Assembly: GCF_001951155.1 (NCBI RefSeq)
Contig: NZ_CP016359.1
Coordinates: 2,442,001 to 2,506,000 of the forward strand
Length of the DNA: 64,000 nucleotides
Direction of reading: 5' to 3'
Origin: Christiangramia flava JLT2011
GTDB taxonomy: Bacteria; Bacteroidota; Bacteroidia; Flavobacteriales; Flavobacteriaceae
A model generated the notes under the pieces. It did not search any database. It saw only the letters and a program-made list of their open reading frames with translations, and had not been told where the DNA came from. Within the stretch, counting starts at the first letter, position 1. Every line of letters starts with the position of its first letter. A program made the translations under genes and the position numbers. Shown here one piece after another: positions 1 to 8,582 of this stretch.

Positions 1-192
1 ATTTTCTTCGCTGTATGCGTTCTGATTGTGGGTGGCGGTCAGCTGGTACTTTTAAATATGGAGCTGGGACAGAGTTCCGCAGCGCTAAAAGTTCCTTTAT
101 ATGTCGTATACCTGGTCATCCCGCTCAGCGGTCTCGTGGTTACGGTGTACAAAATCAATGAAATCGTTTATTCTGAAAAATACCTGGTATGA
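1..192 (+). CDS. dctQ: TRAP transporter small permease subunit (partial, 3' end)
   Basis: Reading frame 1 is open from the window edge to a TGA at 190-192 and gives the last 63 residues of a membrane protein. Two hydrophobic segments flank a short polar loop, and the Q-S-S-A-A-L-x-V-P turn before the last helix resembles the conserved end of DctQ-type small permeases. The stop overlaps the start of the large permease (ATGA), the usual arrangement for TRAP systems. DctQ pairs with DctM in the inner membrane for Na+-driven uptake of organic acids delivered by a periplasmic DctP protein. dctP is not in the window and is presumably just upstream. With uxaB and uxaA next, a uronate such as galacturonate is the likely substrate (inference). 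Confidence 0.8.
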   Translation: MFFAVCVLIVGGGQLVLLNMELGQSSAALKVPLYVVYLVIPLSGLVVTVYKINEIVYSEKYLV

Positions 193-1478
193 TTCCCGAA
201 ATTCTGATCTTAGTAGTATCGTTTGTGATCCTTTTGGCAATCGGTGTTCCGGTGGCCTGGTCAATCGGGCTTTCGTGTCTTTTCACCATGCTTTTTACCA
301 TAGATTCCCTGGCGTCTTTTACAACTATCGCACAGCGAATGGCAACGGGACTGGACAGTTTTTCCCTGCTCGCGATCCCGTTTTTCATACTCGCGGGGCA
401 GATCATGAACCAGGGCGGTATTGCCAATAGGCTTATTGATTTTGCCAAAGCGCTAATTGGTTCGCTCCCGGGTGGTCTCATCTACGTAAATGTTGTTGCG
501 GCCATGCTTTTTGGAGCTATCGCAGGTTCTGCAGCAGCTGCAGCTTCAGCGATCGGTGGAATTCTTGGGCCGCACATGGAAGAAGAGAACTATTCCAGGG
601 AATTTGGAGCCGCGATCAATGTGACTTCTTCAACCACGGGTTTGATCATCCCGCCTTCCAACGTGCTCATCGTCTATTCTTTGGCAAGTGGCGGTGTTTC
701 GATCGCATCTTTGTTCCTGGCAGGTTACCTTCCCGGAATTCTGATGGGACTGGCACTCATGCTTACCGCGTCATTCTGGATCAAAAAGAAAAAATATCCT
801 GCTGGGAATTCTACCAGTATCGGTCGCATATTTTCCACATTTTTAAGAGCCCTTCCAAGTTTGTTATTACTGGTGGTGGTGATCGGCGGAATTGTTTCCG
901 GGATCTTTACCGCTACCGAAGCTTCAGGAATTGCCGTGCTGTACACCTTTATTCTGGCCCTGATCTATGGTGAGCTCAACCGCAAGGTATTGTATGATAT
1001 TTTCCTGAATTCCATCGGGACCACCGCGATCGTCATGTTGCTCATTGCTACATCTATGAGCATGTCCTGGGTGATGTCTTATGAAAGCATTCCGCAATCA
1101 GTTAGTGAAGCCTTACTCACGCTGAGCGATAATAAATATGTTATTCTGCTAATTATCAACTTGCTACTGCTATTTGTGGGGACTTTCATGGATATGACTC
1201 CGGCGGTATTGATTTTTACGCCCATTTTTCTGCCGGTATTGCAAAACCTGGGAGTAGATCCTGTGCACTTCGGAATTTTGATGGTAATGAACCTTTGTGT
1301 GGGACTGTGTACGCCACCGGTGGGCAGCGTGCTCTTCATTGGCGTGAGCGTGGCAAAAACCACTATTCAGAAGGTCATGAAACCTTTACTGCCCTTATAT
1401 GTCGTCATGGCCATTGTACTGCTGATGGTCACCTTTATTCCGGCGATCAGCCTCTGGTTGCCGAGTCTATTCGAATAA
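189..1478 (+). CDS. dctM: TRAP transporter large permease subunit, likely for hexuronate
   Basis: A 429-residue, very hydrophobic protein with about a dozen membrane segments, the normal length and profile for the DctM/SiaM large TRAP permease. It has typical family stretches: a G-x-P-V-A-W-S start, the A-G-S-A-A-A-A-A-S-A-I-G segment near residue 115, a P-P-S-N stretch near 155, and L-C-T-P-P-V-G near 375. It forms the ion-coupled translocation channel in the inner membrane. It overlaps the upstream small subunit by 4 bp and precedes uxaB by 16 bp, so it is in one transcription unit with galacturonate catabolic genes. Substrate assignment rests on context only. Confidence 0.92.
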   Translation: MIPEILILVVSFVILLAIGVPVAWSIGLSCLFTMLFTIDSLASFTTIAQRMATGLDSFSLLAIPFFILAGQIMNQGGIANRLIDFAKALIGSLPGGLIYVNVVAAMLFGAIAGSAAAAASAIGGILGPHMEEENYSREFGAAINVTSSTTGLIIPPSNVLIVYSLASGGVSIASLFLAGYLPGILMGLALMLTASFWIKKKKYPAGNSTSIGRIFSTFLRALPSLLLLVVVIGGIVSGIFTATEASGIAVLYTFILALIYGELNRKVLYDIFLNSIGTTAIVMLLIATSMSMSWVMSYESIPQSVSEALLTLSDNKYVILLIINLLLLFVGTFMDMTPAVLIFTPIFLPVLQNLGVDPVHFGILMVMNLCVGLCTPPVGSVLFIGVSVAKTTIQKVMKPLLPLYVVMAIVLLMVTFIPAISLWLPSLFE

Positions 1479-1494
1479 CCTAATCAACTAGAAA

Positions 1495-2958
1495 ATGGAA
1501 AAAACTTTAAATAAACAGCTGAATAGAGAAAATACCGGACTTCAGGAAAAGTTACCGATCAAAGTAGTGCAGTTTGGAGAAGGAAATTTTCTTCGCGCTT
1601 TCGTGGATTACATTATTGACAAACTGAATAAACAGGCCGATTTTAATGCCGGAGTAGCCGTGGTGCAACCGCTTCCGAAGGGAATGATCCATATGCTGAA
1701 CGACCAGGACGGGCTTTATAACCTGTTTATGAAAGGCGTGAAAAAAGGAAAGGAAATTCAGCAGAAAGAGACGGTATCCTGCATTCAGAAATCTCTCAAT
1801 CCTTATGACGATTATGAAGCTTATTTGAAACTGGCGGAAGAAGAAAGCCTGGAATTCGTGATTTCCAACACGACGGAAGCCGGAATTGCTTTTGACGAGA
1901 ATGATACGCTGGAAGGTGCGCCGCACAATAGTTTTCCTGCCAAATTAACCGCTTTGCTGTATCGCCGTTTTCAGCATTTTGATGGTGCTGCCGCGAAGGC
2001 TTTGACGATCATTCCATGTGAACTGATCAATTACAACGCCGATACTTTAAAAGAAATTATTCTGAAATATGCCCAATTATGGGATCTGGGACCCGATTTT
2101 CAGAAGTGGATAGAAGAAGAGACCGGTTTTCATAATACCCTTGTTGATCGCATTGTGCCCGGTTACCCTGCTGCGGATATTGACGGGTACCAGAAAGAAT
2201 TGGAATATAAAGACAATTTGATCGTATCAGCAGAAGTATTCCTGCTATGGGTGATCGAAGGTGACGCCAAACTGAAATCCAAGATCCCATTTGATAAGAT
2301 CGATGAAAACATCCGGGTGGTACAGGATATGCAACCATACCGAACCCGTAAAGTACGTATCCTGAATGGTGCGCATACGACGATGGTTCCGTTTTCGATC
2401 ATGTATGGAAACGAGACCGTCAAGGAAACCCTGGATGATGACTTCACCGGGAAATTCGTTAAAAAGGCCATTTTTGAAGAGATCATTCCCACGCTGGACC
2501 TTCCGAAAGAAGAGCTGGAATCGTTTGCCAGTGATGTGCTGGATCGTTTCAGAAACCCATTCATCAAACACCAGTTATCCAGTATCGCGCTGAATTCGAT
2601 CTCGAAATTTAAGGTACGCGTGTTACCAAGTTTACTGGCTTACGCAAAAGATCAAAACAGCCTGCCACAGCATCTGGTATTTGCACTGGCCTGTCTCATC
2701 AGGTTTTACGGTGATTCCTGGAAAGGTTCGAAGCTGCCGGTGAATGATGATGAGGCGGTGGTTTCCCAAATGCAGGCGATCTGGAAAACGAAAGATTACC
2801 AAGCAGTTTCAGAAAAAGTACTGGGCCATACCGGTTTCTGGGAACAGGATCTCACAGAGGTTCCAGATCTTCAGGAAGCGGTGGCAAGCGCCTTGAAGCT
2901 GATCGATGAAAAAGGTGTTCAGGAAGCTTTTCAGGAGTTTGAAAAGCAAACTAATTAA
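1495..2958 (+). CDS. uxaB: Tagaturonate reductase (altronate oxidoreductase)
   Basis: 487 residues of the long-chain mannitol dehydrogenase family. The N-terminal nucleotide-binding motif QFGEGNFLRAF lies at residues 27-37, and the catalytic pattern K-x4-N-x2-H is intact as K286, N291 and H294. In the isomerase pathway this enzyme reduces D-tagaturonate to D-altronate with NADH in the cytoplasm. Length and motifs fit UxaB better than fructuronate reductase UxuB or mannitol dehydrogenases, and the next gene, altronate dehydratase, uses its product. The uronate isomerase (uxaC) needed before this step is not in the window. It is 16 bp after dctM and 12 bp before uxaA. Confidence 0.93.
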   Translation: MEKTLNKQLNRENTGLQEKLPIKVVQFGEGNFLRAFVDYIIDKLNKQADFNAGVAVVQPLPKGMIHMLNDQDGLYNLFMKGVKKGKEIQQKETVSCIQKSLNPYDDYEAYLKLAEEESLEFVISNTTEAGIAFDENDTLEGAPHNSFPAKLTALLYRRFQHFDGAAAKALTIIPCELINYNADTLKEIILKYAQLWDLGPDFQKWIEEETGFHNTLVDRIVPGYPAADIDGYQKELEYKDNLIVSAEVFLLWVIEGDAKLKSKIPFDKIDENIRVVQDMQPYRTRKVRILNGAHTTMVPFSIMYGNETVKETLDDDFTGKFVKKAIFEEIIPTLDLPKEELESFASDVLDRFRNPFIKHQLSSIALNSISKFKVRVLPSLLAYAKDQNSLPQHLVFALACLIRFYGDSWKGSKLPVNDDEAVVSQMQAIWKTKDYQAVSEKVLGHTGFWEQDLTEVPDLQEAVASALKLIDEKGVQEAFQEFEKQTN

Positions 2959-2970
2959 AGATTAAGGACT

Positions 2971-4584
2971 ATGAATAATAAGTTGATAAAAGTTCATCCT
3001 GATGATAACGTGGCCGTGGCGCTCGTGGATCTGTGGCAGGGTGATAAGATAGAATTTGAAGGAGAACAGCTCATAATCCTGGCCGATGTACAGGCAAAGC
3101 ATAAAATCGCACTGACCAAATTAAATGCCAGTGATAAGATCTATATGTACGGCGTTTTGGTGGGCAAAGCTACTTCAGAAATTGAAAAAGGTGGCAAGCT
3201 GGCCACTACCAATGTAAAGCACGAAGCCAGTACCACCACTGCAAAAACCGAAACGGTGAGCTGGACGGCGCCCGATGTTTCCAGCTGGAAAGATAAGCAC
3301 TTCATGGGGTATCACCGGAAGGACGGGCAGGTGGGAACTGCCAATATCTGGTTATTTTTTCCACTGGTTTTCTGTGAGAACCGAAATGTGGAATTGCTGA
3401 AGGATGTTTTTGAAAAAGAATTGTCTTTCCATAAATCAACCAGGCAGCGCCAGTTATTGCGCAATCTTATCCGCGGAAATGATATCGAAATTTCCGAAAA
3501 AGAGGAAGAAGAAAAAGAGATTTTTGAAAATATCGAAGTGAAATTTATCACGCACCAGGGTGGTTGCGGCGGAATTCGGCAGGATTCTGTAAGTCTTTCC
3601 AAGCTTTTGGCCGGTTACGTGAACAATCCTAATGTTGCTGGGGCGACGGTGCTGAGTCTGGGTTGCCAGAACCTGCAGATCGATATTTTTAAGAAAGCCA
3701 TGAACGATATCAACCCAAACCTGGACAAACCGGTGCTGATCTATGAGCAACAGCAAATGGGAACGATTGATGAAATGCTCAATAAGATTATTATAGAGTC
3801 TTTTGAAGAGATCAAAAAAGCCAATACTATTCGCCGGGAACCTGCACCGCTTTCCAAACTGAAATTGGGTCTGGAATGTGGGGGGTCAGACGGTTTTTCC
3901 GGTATTTCTGCCAATCCTGCCCTGGGATACGCTTCAGATATGCTTTCGGCACTTGGAGGTTCCCCGATCTTATCCGAATTTCCGGAGTTGTGCGGGGTCG
4001 AGCAGGAACTGGTGAACCGGTGCGTGGATGATGAAAAAGCAGAGCGTTTCTTACAGTTGATGCGTGCTTACGAAGATGCGGCTGAAGCTGCAGGATCTGG
4101 ATTCGATATGAATCCGTCGCCGGGAAATATAAAAGACGGCCTGATCACCGATGCCATGAAGTCGGCCGGTGCTGCTAAAAAAGGAGGAACATCACCCATC
4201 CAGGATATTCTGGACTACGGGGAATATGTGACTAAACCTGGTCTTAACCTGCTGTGCACGCCCGGGAACGATGTGGAAAGCACCACGGCAATGGTGGGTT
4301 CGGGAGCTAATATTGTGGTTTTTACTACCGGCCTGGGTACGCCTACCGGGAATCCTATTGCGCCGGTTATCAAGCTTTCGTCTAATACCGAAATGGCCCG
4401 CAGAATGCCAGATATTATCGATCTTGACGCCGGGGATGTGATTCGCGGGGAAAAAACCATTCAGGAAATGGGAGAAGTTTTGTTCGATTATATTGTAAAA
4501 GTGGCCAGTGGAGAAATCACTTCGAAGGCCGATCAGAACAACCAGGATGATTTTATCCCTTGGAAACGCGGAGTTTCCCTATAA
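2971..4584 (+). CDS. uxaA: Altronate dehydratase
   Basis: 537 residues with the two-part layout of full-length UxaA: an N-terminal SAF-like domain (about residues 1-85) and, after a linker, the large galactarate/altronate dehydratase domain. Conserved stretches include THQGGCGGIRQDS near residue 195 and LGLECGGSDGFSGISANP near residue 300. It removes water from D-altronate to give 2-keto-3-deoxygluconate, which then enters the KDG kinase/aldolase route; those later genes are not in the window. It sits 12 bp after uxaB and 8 bp before the oxidoreductase gene, consistent with one operon. Galactarate dehydratase is the nearest alternative, disfavoured by the uxaB neighbour. Confidence 0.93.
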   Translation: MNNKLIKVHPDDNVAVALVDLWQGDKIEFEGEQLIILADVQAKHKIALTKLNASDKIYMYGVLVGKATSEIEKGGKLATTNVKHEASTTTAKTETVSWTAPDVSSWKDKHFMGYHRKDGQVGTANIWLFFPLVFCENRNVELLKDVFEKELSFHKSTRQRQLLRNLIRGNDIEISEKEEEEKEIFENIEVKFITHQGGCGGIRQDSVSLSKLLAGYVNNPNVAGATVLSLGCQNLQIDIFKKAMNDINPNLDKPVLIYEQQQMGTIDEMLNKIIIESFEEIKKANTIRREPAPLSKLKLGLECGGSDGFSGISANPALGYASDMLSALGGSPILSEFPELCGVEQELVNRCVDDEKAERFLQLMRAYEDAAEAAGSGFDMNPSPGNIKDGLITDAMKSAGAAKKGGTSPIQDILDYGEYVTKPGLNLLCTPGNDVESTTAMVGSGANIVVFTTGLGTPTGNPIAPVIKLSSNTEMARRMPDIIDLDAGDVIRGEKTIQEMGEVLFDYIVKVASGEITSKADQNNQDDFIPWKRGVSL

Positions 4585-4592
4585 CTTAACGA

Positions 4593-5771
4593 ATGAAAAA
4601 GTCTTTTGATGTTGGTTTTATAGGATCCGGTTTTGCAGCGGAATTTCACCTGGCGGCACTTCGTAAAGTTTACGATGTGAAAATTCAGGTGGTGGGCGCC
4701 TATTCCCCAACCAAAAGCAATCTTGAAGAATTTTGTACAAAACAAGCTCTCGAAGCTTTTAGCTCTGCGGAAGAGTTGATCAGTAGGGTAGACGTGGTGC
4801 ATATCTGTACGCCGCCTTCCACTCACGAATCACTATGCATCCAGGCTTTGAAGCAACATAGGCAGGTGATCGTTGAAAAACCACTTACCGGTTACTTCGG
4901 GGAAGAAGCTGATGATTTTTCAGGGGATACGTTTCCACGAGAGAAAGGTTTTGAAAAAGCTGTTCAAAGCCTGCAAAATATTCTGAAGGCTGAAAAGGAG
5001 AGTGACGGTCAAATTTTTTATGCTGAAAACTGGATTTATGCACCGGCCATTCAGAAGGAAAAAGAAGTGATCGAAAAGACCAAATCCCAGGTATTGTGGA
5101 TTCAGGCGCAACAATCACATTCCGGTTCCCATTCTCTGGCCTACGGAAAATGGCGACTTTCAGGCGGCGGTTCCCTGATGGGAAAAGGCTGCCACCCGCT
5201 TTCCGGAGCTATTTTTCTGAAATATGTGGAGGGAAAGACCCGAAATCATCAGCCCATCCGGCCGAAATCGGTCAGTTGCAGGGTTCATAAGATCACCAGG
5301 TTGCCCAATTTTGAAAATGAACTCCATCTGAAGGATTCTTATACTGATGTGGAAGATTATGCAAGCCTTCACGTGGTTTTTGAAGATAACATGATTGCTG
5401 ATATTACTGCGAGTGAACTACTGCATGGTGGCGTAAAGAATTACCTCGAAGTGCATGCGAACAATCACCGCACCATTTGCAATCTTACACCTAATAATGC
5501 CATGCAGACCTACAACCCGGTTCATAGCAATTTCGATGATATTTATGTGGTGGAGAAAACGGGGACGAAGCAGGGTTGGTCTAATATCTCTCCAGATGAA
5601 GCCTGGTTCAATGGCTACCAGCATGAGATGCAGGCGTTTTATACAGGAATGGCTTCAGGTGAGAAACCCGACAGCGATTCCCAACTGGCGGCCGATGTGA
5701 TCGCAACGATCTATGCGGCCTATATTTCTGCGGAACAGAATGGCCGCGAAGTAGAAATTCCTAAAATCTGA
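4593..5771 (+). CDS. Gfo/Idh/MocA family NAD(P)-dependent oxidoreductase
   Basis: 392 residues. The N-terminal Rossmann fold has a G-x-x-G-x-G pattern at residues 8-13 and the family's signature E-K-P triad at 95-97, where the lysine is the usual catalytic residue. The C-terminal half is the alpha/beta substrate domain. No signal peptide is visible, so it is probably cytoplasmic. It ends the uronate operon, 8 bp after uxaA, and its stop lies one base from the stop of the convergent regulator gene. Neither the canonical galacturonate isomerase pathway nor the KDG branch needs this enzyme, so it may oxidise or reduce another pectin-derived sugar acid; the sequence does not show which. Confidence 0.85.
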   Translation: MKKSFDVGFIGSGFAAEFHLAALRKVYDVKIQVVGAYSPTKSNLEEFCTKQALEAFSSAEELISRVDVVHICTPPSTHESLCIQALKQHRQVIVEKPLTGYFGEEADDFSGDTFPREKGFEKAVQSLQNILKAEKESDGQIFYAENWIYAPAIQKEKEVIEKTKSQVLWIQAQQSHSGSHSLAYGKWRLSGGGSLMGKGCHPLSGAIFLKYVEGKTRNHQPIRPKSVSCRVHKITRLPNFENELHLKDSYTDVEDYASLHVVFEDNMIADITASELLHGGVKNYLEVHANNHRTICNLTPNNAMQTYNPVHSNFDDIYVVEKTGTKQGWSNISPDEAWFNGYQHEMQAFYTGMASGEKPDSDSQLAADVIATIYAAYISAEQNGREVEIPKI

Positions 5772-5772
5772 A

Positions 5773-6825
5773 TTAAATTGCGGCGTTTTGCAGGTTCAGA
5801 GTAGTGCGGTTGGAAGAATCTCTCACGAATAATTCAGGATCCAAAACCACCTTTTTCTCAATGCTGTAATTCTGACTTTCATTCACTTGTTCCAGAAATA
5901 CCTGGGCGGCGATTTTTCCCATCAAATGCGGCGTCTGGTCTACTGAAGTCATTGGCGATTCCAGATATTTTGTAAATGGTTCGTTACTAAATCCTACTAC
6001 TGAAACTTCCTGCGGAATGTTGATCTTCCGGTTCTTCAGTTCCTGGATCGCTCCCAATGCGGCATAATCACCGGCGGCAAAAATAGCATCTGGTTTTTCT
6101 TCCAGTTGCCAGAGATCTTCAACTGCCTGCGCACCCGATTCAATTTTACTGCTGGTTTGAAGTACGTATGAAGGATTAAACGGAATTTTATGTTCTTTCA
6201 GCGCGGCTTTATAACCTTCATACCTGTTTCGGTAAATTTCAAGATTGACATCCCCGGAAAGGTGTGCAATACGCTTGCAGCCTTCCCGGATCAGGTGAGA
6301 AGTGGCCATAAAACCACCCTTGAAATCGTCTAGTACCACAGAACTTACTCCTTTAACTTCAATTTTACGGTCAAAGAATACCAGCGGAACTTTTTCGTCC
6401 AGCACCTTCTGAATATGATCTGCAGATTGTGTGGTTTTGGAAACCGACATGAATATACCGTCAATCTGGGTATTGAGAAGCGCATTGATCTGTTCCATTT
6501 CGTTGGCGACCTCTTCATGCGATTGTGCGATGATCACGTGATAGCCGTGAGGCGTGAGCTCTTCTTCAATCCCGCGGATGACAGAAGAGAAAAAACTTCG
6601 ATCAATATACGGCACAATGATTCCCACATTGTTGGTTCTGCCTTTTTTGAGCGCCAGAGCAAGCCGGTTCTGTTTATAGTTCATCTCGGCAGCTGTCTTA
6701 GCCACCAGTTCCTTGGTCTTTTTACTGATCTTTGGATTGTCATTCAAAGCTCTGGAAACCGTGGCTGCACTAATATTCAGCTTTTTGGAGATATCATAAA
6801 TCGTGACTTTCTCTCTTTTTTTCAT
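5773..6825 (-). CDS. LacI family transcriptional regulator, probable pectin/uronate operon regulator
   Basis: 350 residues. Residues 5-50 form the LacI helix-turn-helix, including the recognition helix ISAATVSRALN, followed by a hinge and a periplasmic-binding-protein-like effector domain from about residue 60 (GIIVPYIDRSFFSSVIRGIE). The ATG at 6823-6825 gives the standard N-terminus just before the helix-turn-helix. It lies between the uronate catabolism operon (convergent) and the pectinase operon (divergent). The divergent region carries two operators of the LacI type, so control of the pectinase operon, and perhaps autoregulation, is likely. The effector is probably a galacturonate or KDG-like intermediate, but that is inference. 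Confidence 0.9.
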   Translation of the reverse strand: MKKREKVTIYDISKKLNISAATVSRALNDNPKISKKTKELVAKTAAEMNYKQNRLALALKKGRTNNVGIIVPYIDRSFFSSVIRGIEEELTPHGYHVIIAQSHEEVANEMEQINALLNTQIDGIFMSVSKTTQSADHIQKVLDEKVPLVFFDRKIEVKGVSSVVLDDFKGGFMATSHLIREGCKRIAHLSGDVNLEIYRNRYEGYKAALKEHKIPFNPSYVLQTSSKIESGAQAVEDLWQLEEKPDAIFAAGDYAALGAIQELKNRKINIPQEVSVVGFSNEPFTKYLESPMTSVDQTPHLMGKIAAQVFLEQVNESQNYSIEKKVVLDPELFVRDSSNRTTLNLQNAAI

Positions 6826-6961
6826 AAAGCTAGGTTTAAGAAGGGGCTCTTTATAATTGTAGAAGTTGACCTCAGGATTGCCTAAATATTGTTAATTTAC
6901 AAGGGTTTAAATTCCAGTATTTTTAAAAATACACATAAATTTTTATAAATAAATAAATTAT

Positions 6962-6975
6962 AACAATCGATTGCA
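6962..6975. promoter_or_regulatory. Putative LacI-family operator (distal)
   Basis: AACAATCGATTGCA, with a perfect 10-bp palindrome CAATCGATTG and the central CG typical of LacI-family operators (general form TGnAAnCGnTTnCA). It matches the second site near the GH28 gene in its core. It lies about 140 bp upstream of the regulator and 180 bp upstream of the GH28 start, so it could act in autoregulation or in looping with the proximal site; the centres are 174 bp apart. Confidence 0.55.
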
Positions 6976-7135
6976 ATTTAATGCTGTAAAAATACACTTT
7001 CTTAAAATCAAATGCAGATAGATTCGGAATTTTGACGCTTTTATTGCCAAAATTTTAAATTGTTTTTGAATTATTGCCGATTCCTCAAATATTGAAAAAA
7101 ATATTATGGAATTTCGTAAAGCTTTTATATTTTAG

Positions 7136-7149
7136 TGCAATCGATTACA
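7136..7149. promoter_or_regulatory. Putative LacI-family operator (proximal, pectinase operon)
   Basis: TGCAATCGATTACA fits the LacI-family operator consensus TGnAAnCGnTTnCA at every fixed position. It ends 5 bp before the ATG of the first pectinase gene and starts 2 bp after a TATATTTT -7-like element, so a bound repressor would sit on the start of transcription. The adjacent LacI-type regulator is the obvious candidate to bind it. Confidence 0.65.
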
Positions 7150-7154
7150 AAAAT

Positions 7155-8558
7155 ATGAAAAAGATTAGTCTTTTAATACTTGCCGTCAGTTTCATTTTTA
7201 CTTCCTGTAAAACCGGAATGTCTCAAAATTCTGATAAGGCCTGGGAACAGGCAGATGCGATCATCAGGTCCATAACCGTACCCGAATTTCCTGACAGGAC
7301 TTTTAAGCTGGAGGATTTCGGTGGACTTGGAGATGGTACCACGAGTAATTCCGAAGCATTTCAAAAAGCGATCGCAGCCTGTAATTCGGCGGGAGGTGGT
7401 ACGGTGCTGGTTTCCGAAGGAAAATATCTAACCGGTCCCATTCATTTAAAAAGCAATGTGAACCTTCACCTTCAGGAGGGAGCAGAGATTCTCTTTTCTA
7501 CCAATAAGGCCGATTATTTGCCTTTGGTGCATACCTCTTATGAGGGAGTGGAATTGATGAATTATTCACCGCTCATTTATGCTAAGGGCCAAAAAAATAT
7601 AGCGGTAACCGGGAAAGGCATTCTGAACGGGCAGGCCGGAAACGATAATTGGTGGCCCTGGGCCGGAAAGGATGTGTATGGTTACCAGGAAGGTGACGCC
7701 AATCAGAATTCAGAAGGGAATTTGCCGGCTTTAAGGGAAATGGCAGAAAACAATGTTCCGGTAACCGAAAGGAAATTCGGGGAAGGATTTTACATTCGAC
7801 CTACTTTCTTTGAACCTTTTGAATGCGAAAATGTGCTGGTGGAAGGCGTGACCTTTAAAAATGCACCTTTCTGGATCATGCACCCGTTGAAGTCAGAAAA
7901 CGTGACCATAAACGGCGTGAGCGTGATTAGTCACGGCCCGAACAACGACGGTTGTGATCCGGAATATTCCAAAAATGTCCTGATCAAAAACTGTCTTTTT
8001 GATACCGGTGACGACTGTATCGCCATCAAATCTGGCCGAAATAATGACGGCCGCCGCGTGGGAATTCCCAGCGAAAACATCATTGTGGAAGGCTGTGAGA
8101 TGAAAGATGGCCATGGTGGTGTGGTGATGGGTAGCGAAATCTCGGCAGGTGTTCGAAATGTTTTTGTCAGAAATTGTAAAATGGACAGTCCGAATTTAGA
8201 TCGCGCCATCCGTATCAAGACCAACACGCTGCGTGGCGGTTTTGTGGAAAATGTATATGTGAAAGATGTCGAGGTGGGACAGGTGAAAGAGGCGGTGTTA
8301 CGCGTAAATACCTATTATGGTATCTACGGAAAGCAGGAGGGGAATTTTATCCCGAAGATCAGCAATATTCAGCTGGAAAACATCAGCGTTGAAAATGGCG
8401 GGAAATATGGGTTGCTGATCAAAGGCCGGGAAAGTGAGCCGGTAAGCAACATCGTTCTGAAAAATGTCACGATCAAAAATACTGAAACCCCGCTTGAGAT
8501 CGAAAACTGTGAGCCTGTGCAATTCATCAATACGACCATCAACGGGAAAAAATATTAA
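7155..8558 (+). CDS. Glycoside hydrolase family 28 (polygalacturonase-type) lipoprotein
   Basis: 467 residues from the ATG at 7155, chosen because it gives a clean lipoprotein signal with cysteine 18 in a T-S-C lipobox. The rest is a right-handed parallel beta-helix with the GH28 catalytic set: N264-D265, D286-D287, H320 in a GHGG motif, and R353-I-K355. GH28 enzymes hydrolyse alpha-1,4-galacturonosyl bonds; exo-action on oligogalacturonides or action on rhamnogalacturonan are both possible, and the sequence alone does not separate them. It would be anchored to a membrane, probably facing the periplasm or surface. It is the first gene of the nine-gene operon, directly after the proximal operator. 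Confidence 0.92.
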   Translation: MKKISLLILAVSFIFTSCKTGMSQNSDKAWEQADAIIRSITVPEFPDRTFKLEDFGGLGDGTTSNSEAFQKAIAACNSAGGGTVLVSEGKYLTGPIHLKSNVNLHLQEGAEILFSTNKADYLPLVHTSYEGVELMNYSPLIYAKGQKNIAVTGKGILNGQAGNDNWWPWAGKDVYGYQEGDANQNSEGNLPALREMAENNVPVTERKFGEGFYIRPTFFEPFECENVLVEGVTFKNAPFWIMHPLKSENVTINGVSVISHGPNNDGCDPEYSKNVLIKNCLFDTGDDCIAIKSGRNNDGRRVGIPSENIIVEGCEMKDGHGGVVMGSEISAGVRNVFVRNCKMDSPNLDRAIRIKTNTLRGGFVENVYVKDVEVGQVKEAVLRVNTYYGIYGKQEGNFIPKISNIQLENISVENGGKYGLLIKGRESEPVSNIVLKNVTIKNTETPLEIENCEPVQFINTTINGKKY

Positions 8559-8582
8559 ACACAACCTAACAAAATATAACCA

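Larger units (their letters stand above)
6826..7154. promoter_or_regulatory. Divergent regulatory region between lacI-type regulator and pectinase operon
   Basis: This 329-bp, AT-rich region separates the minus-strand regulator from the plus-strand pectinase operon and should hold both promoters. Two LacI-type operators with a central ATCGAT lie at 6962-6975 and 7136-7149. A -7-like TATATTTT lies at 7126-7133, directly before the second operator; I see no convincing -33 TTG with it. No convincing gene is present: the longer in-frame upstream start at 7074 would make the operator coding sequence and remove the clean lipoprotein signal of the GH28. Confidence 0.7.

Noticed and set aside
7074..7154. 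An in-frame upstream start for the first GH28
   Set aside because: It would add 27 residues before a perfect lipoprotein signal and place the LacI operator and -7-like element inside the coding sequence.
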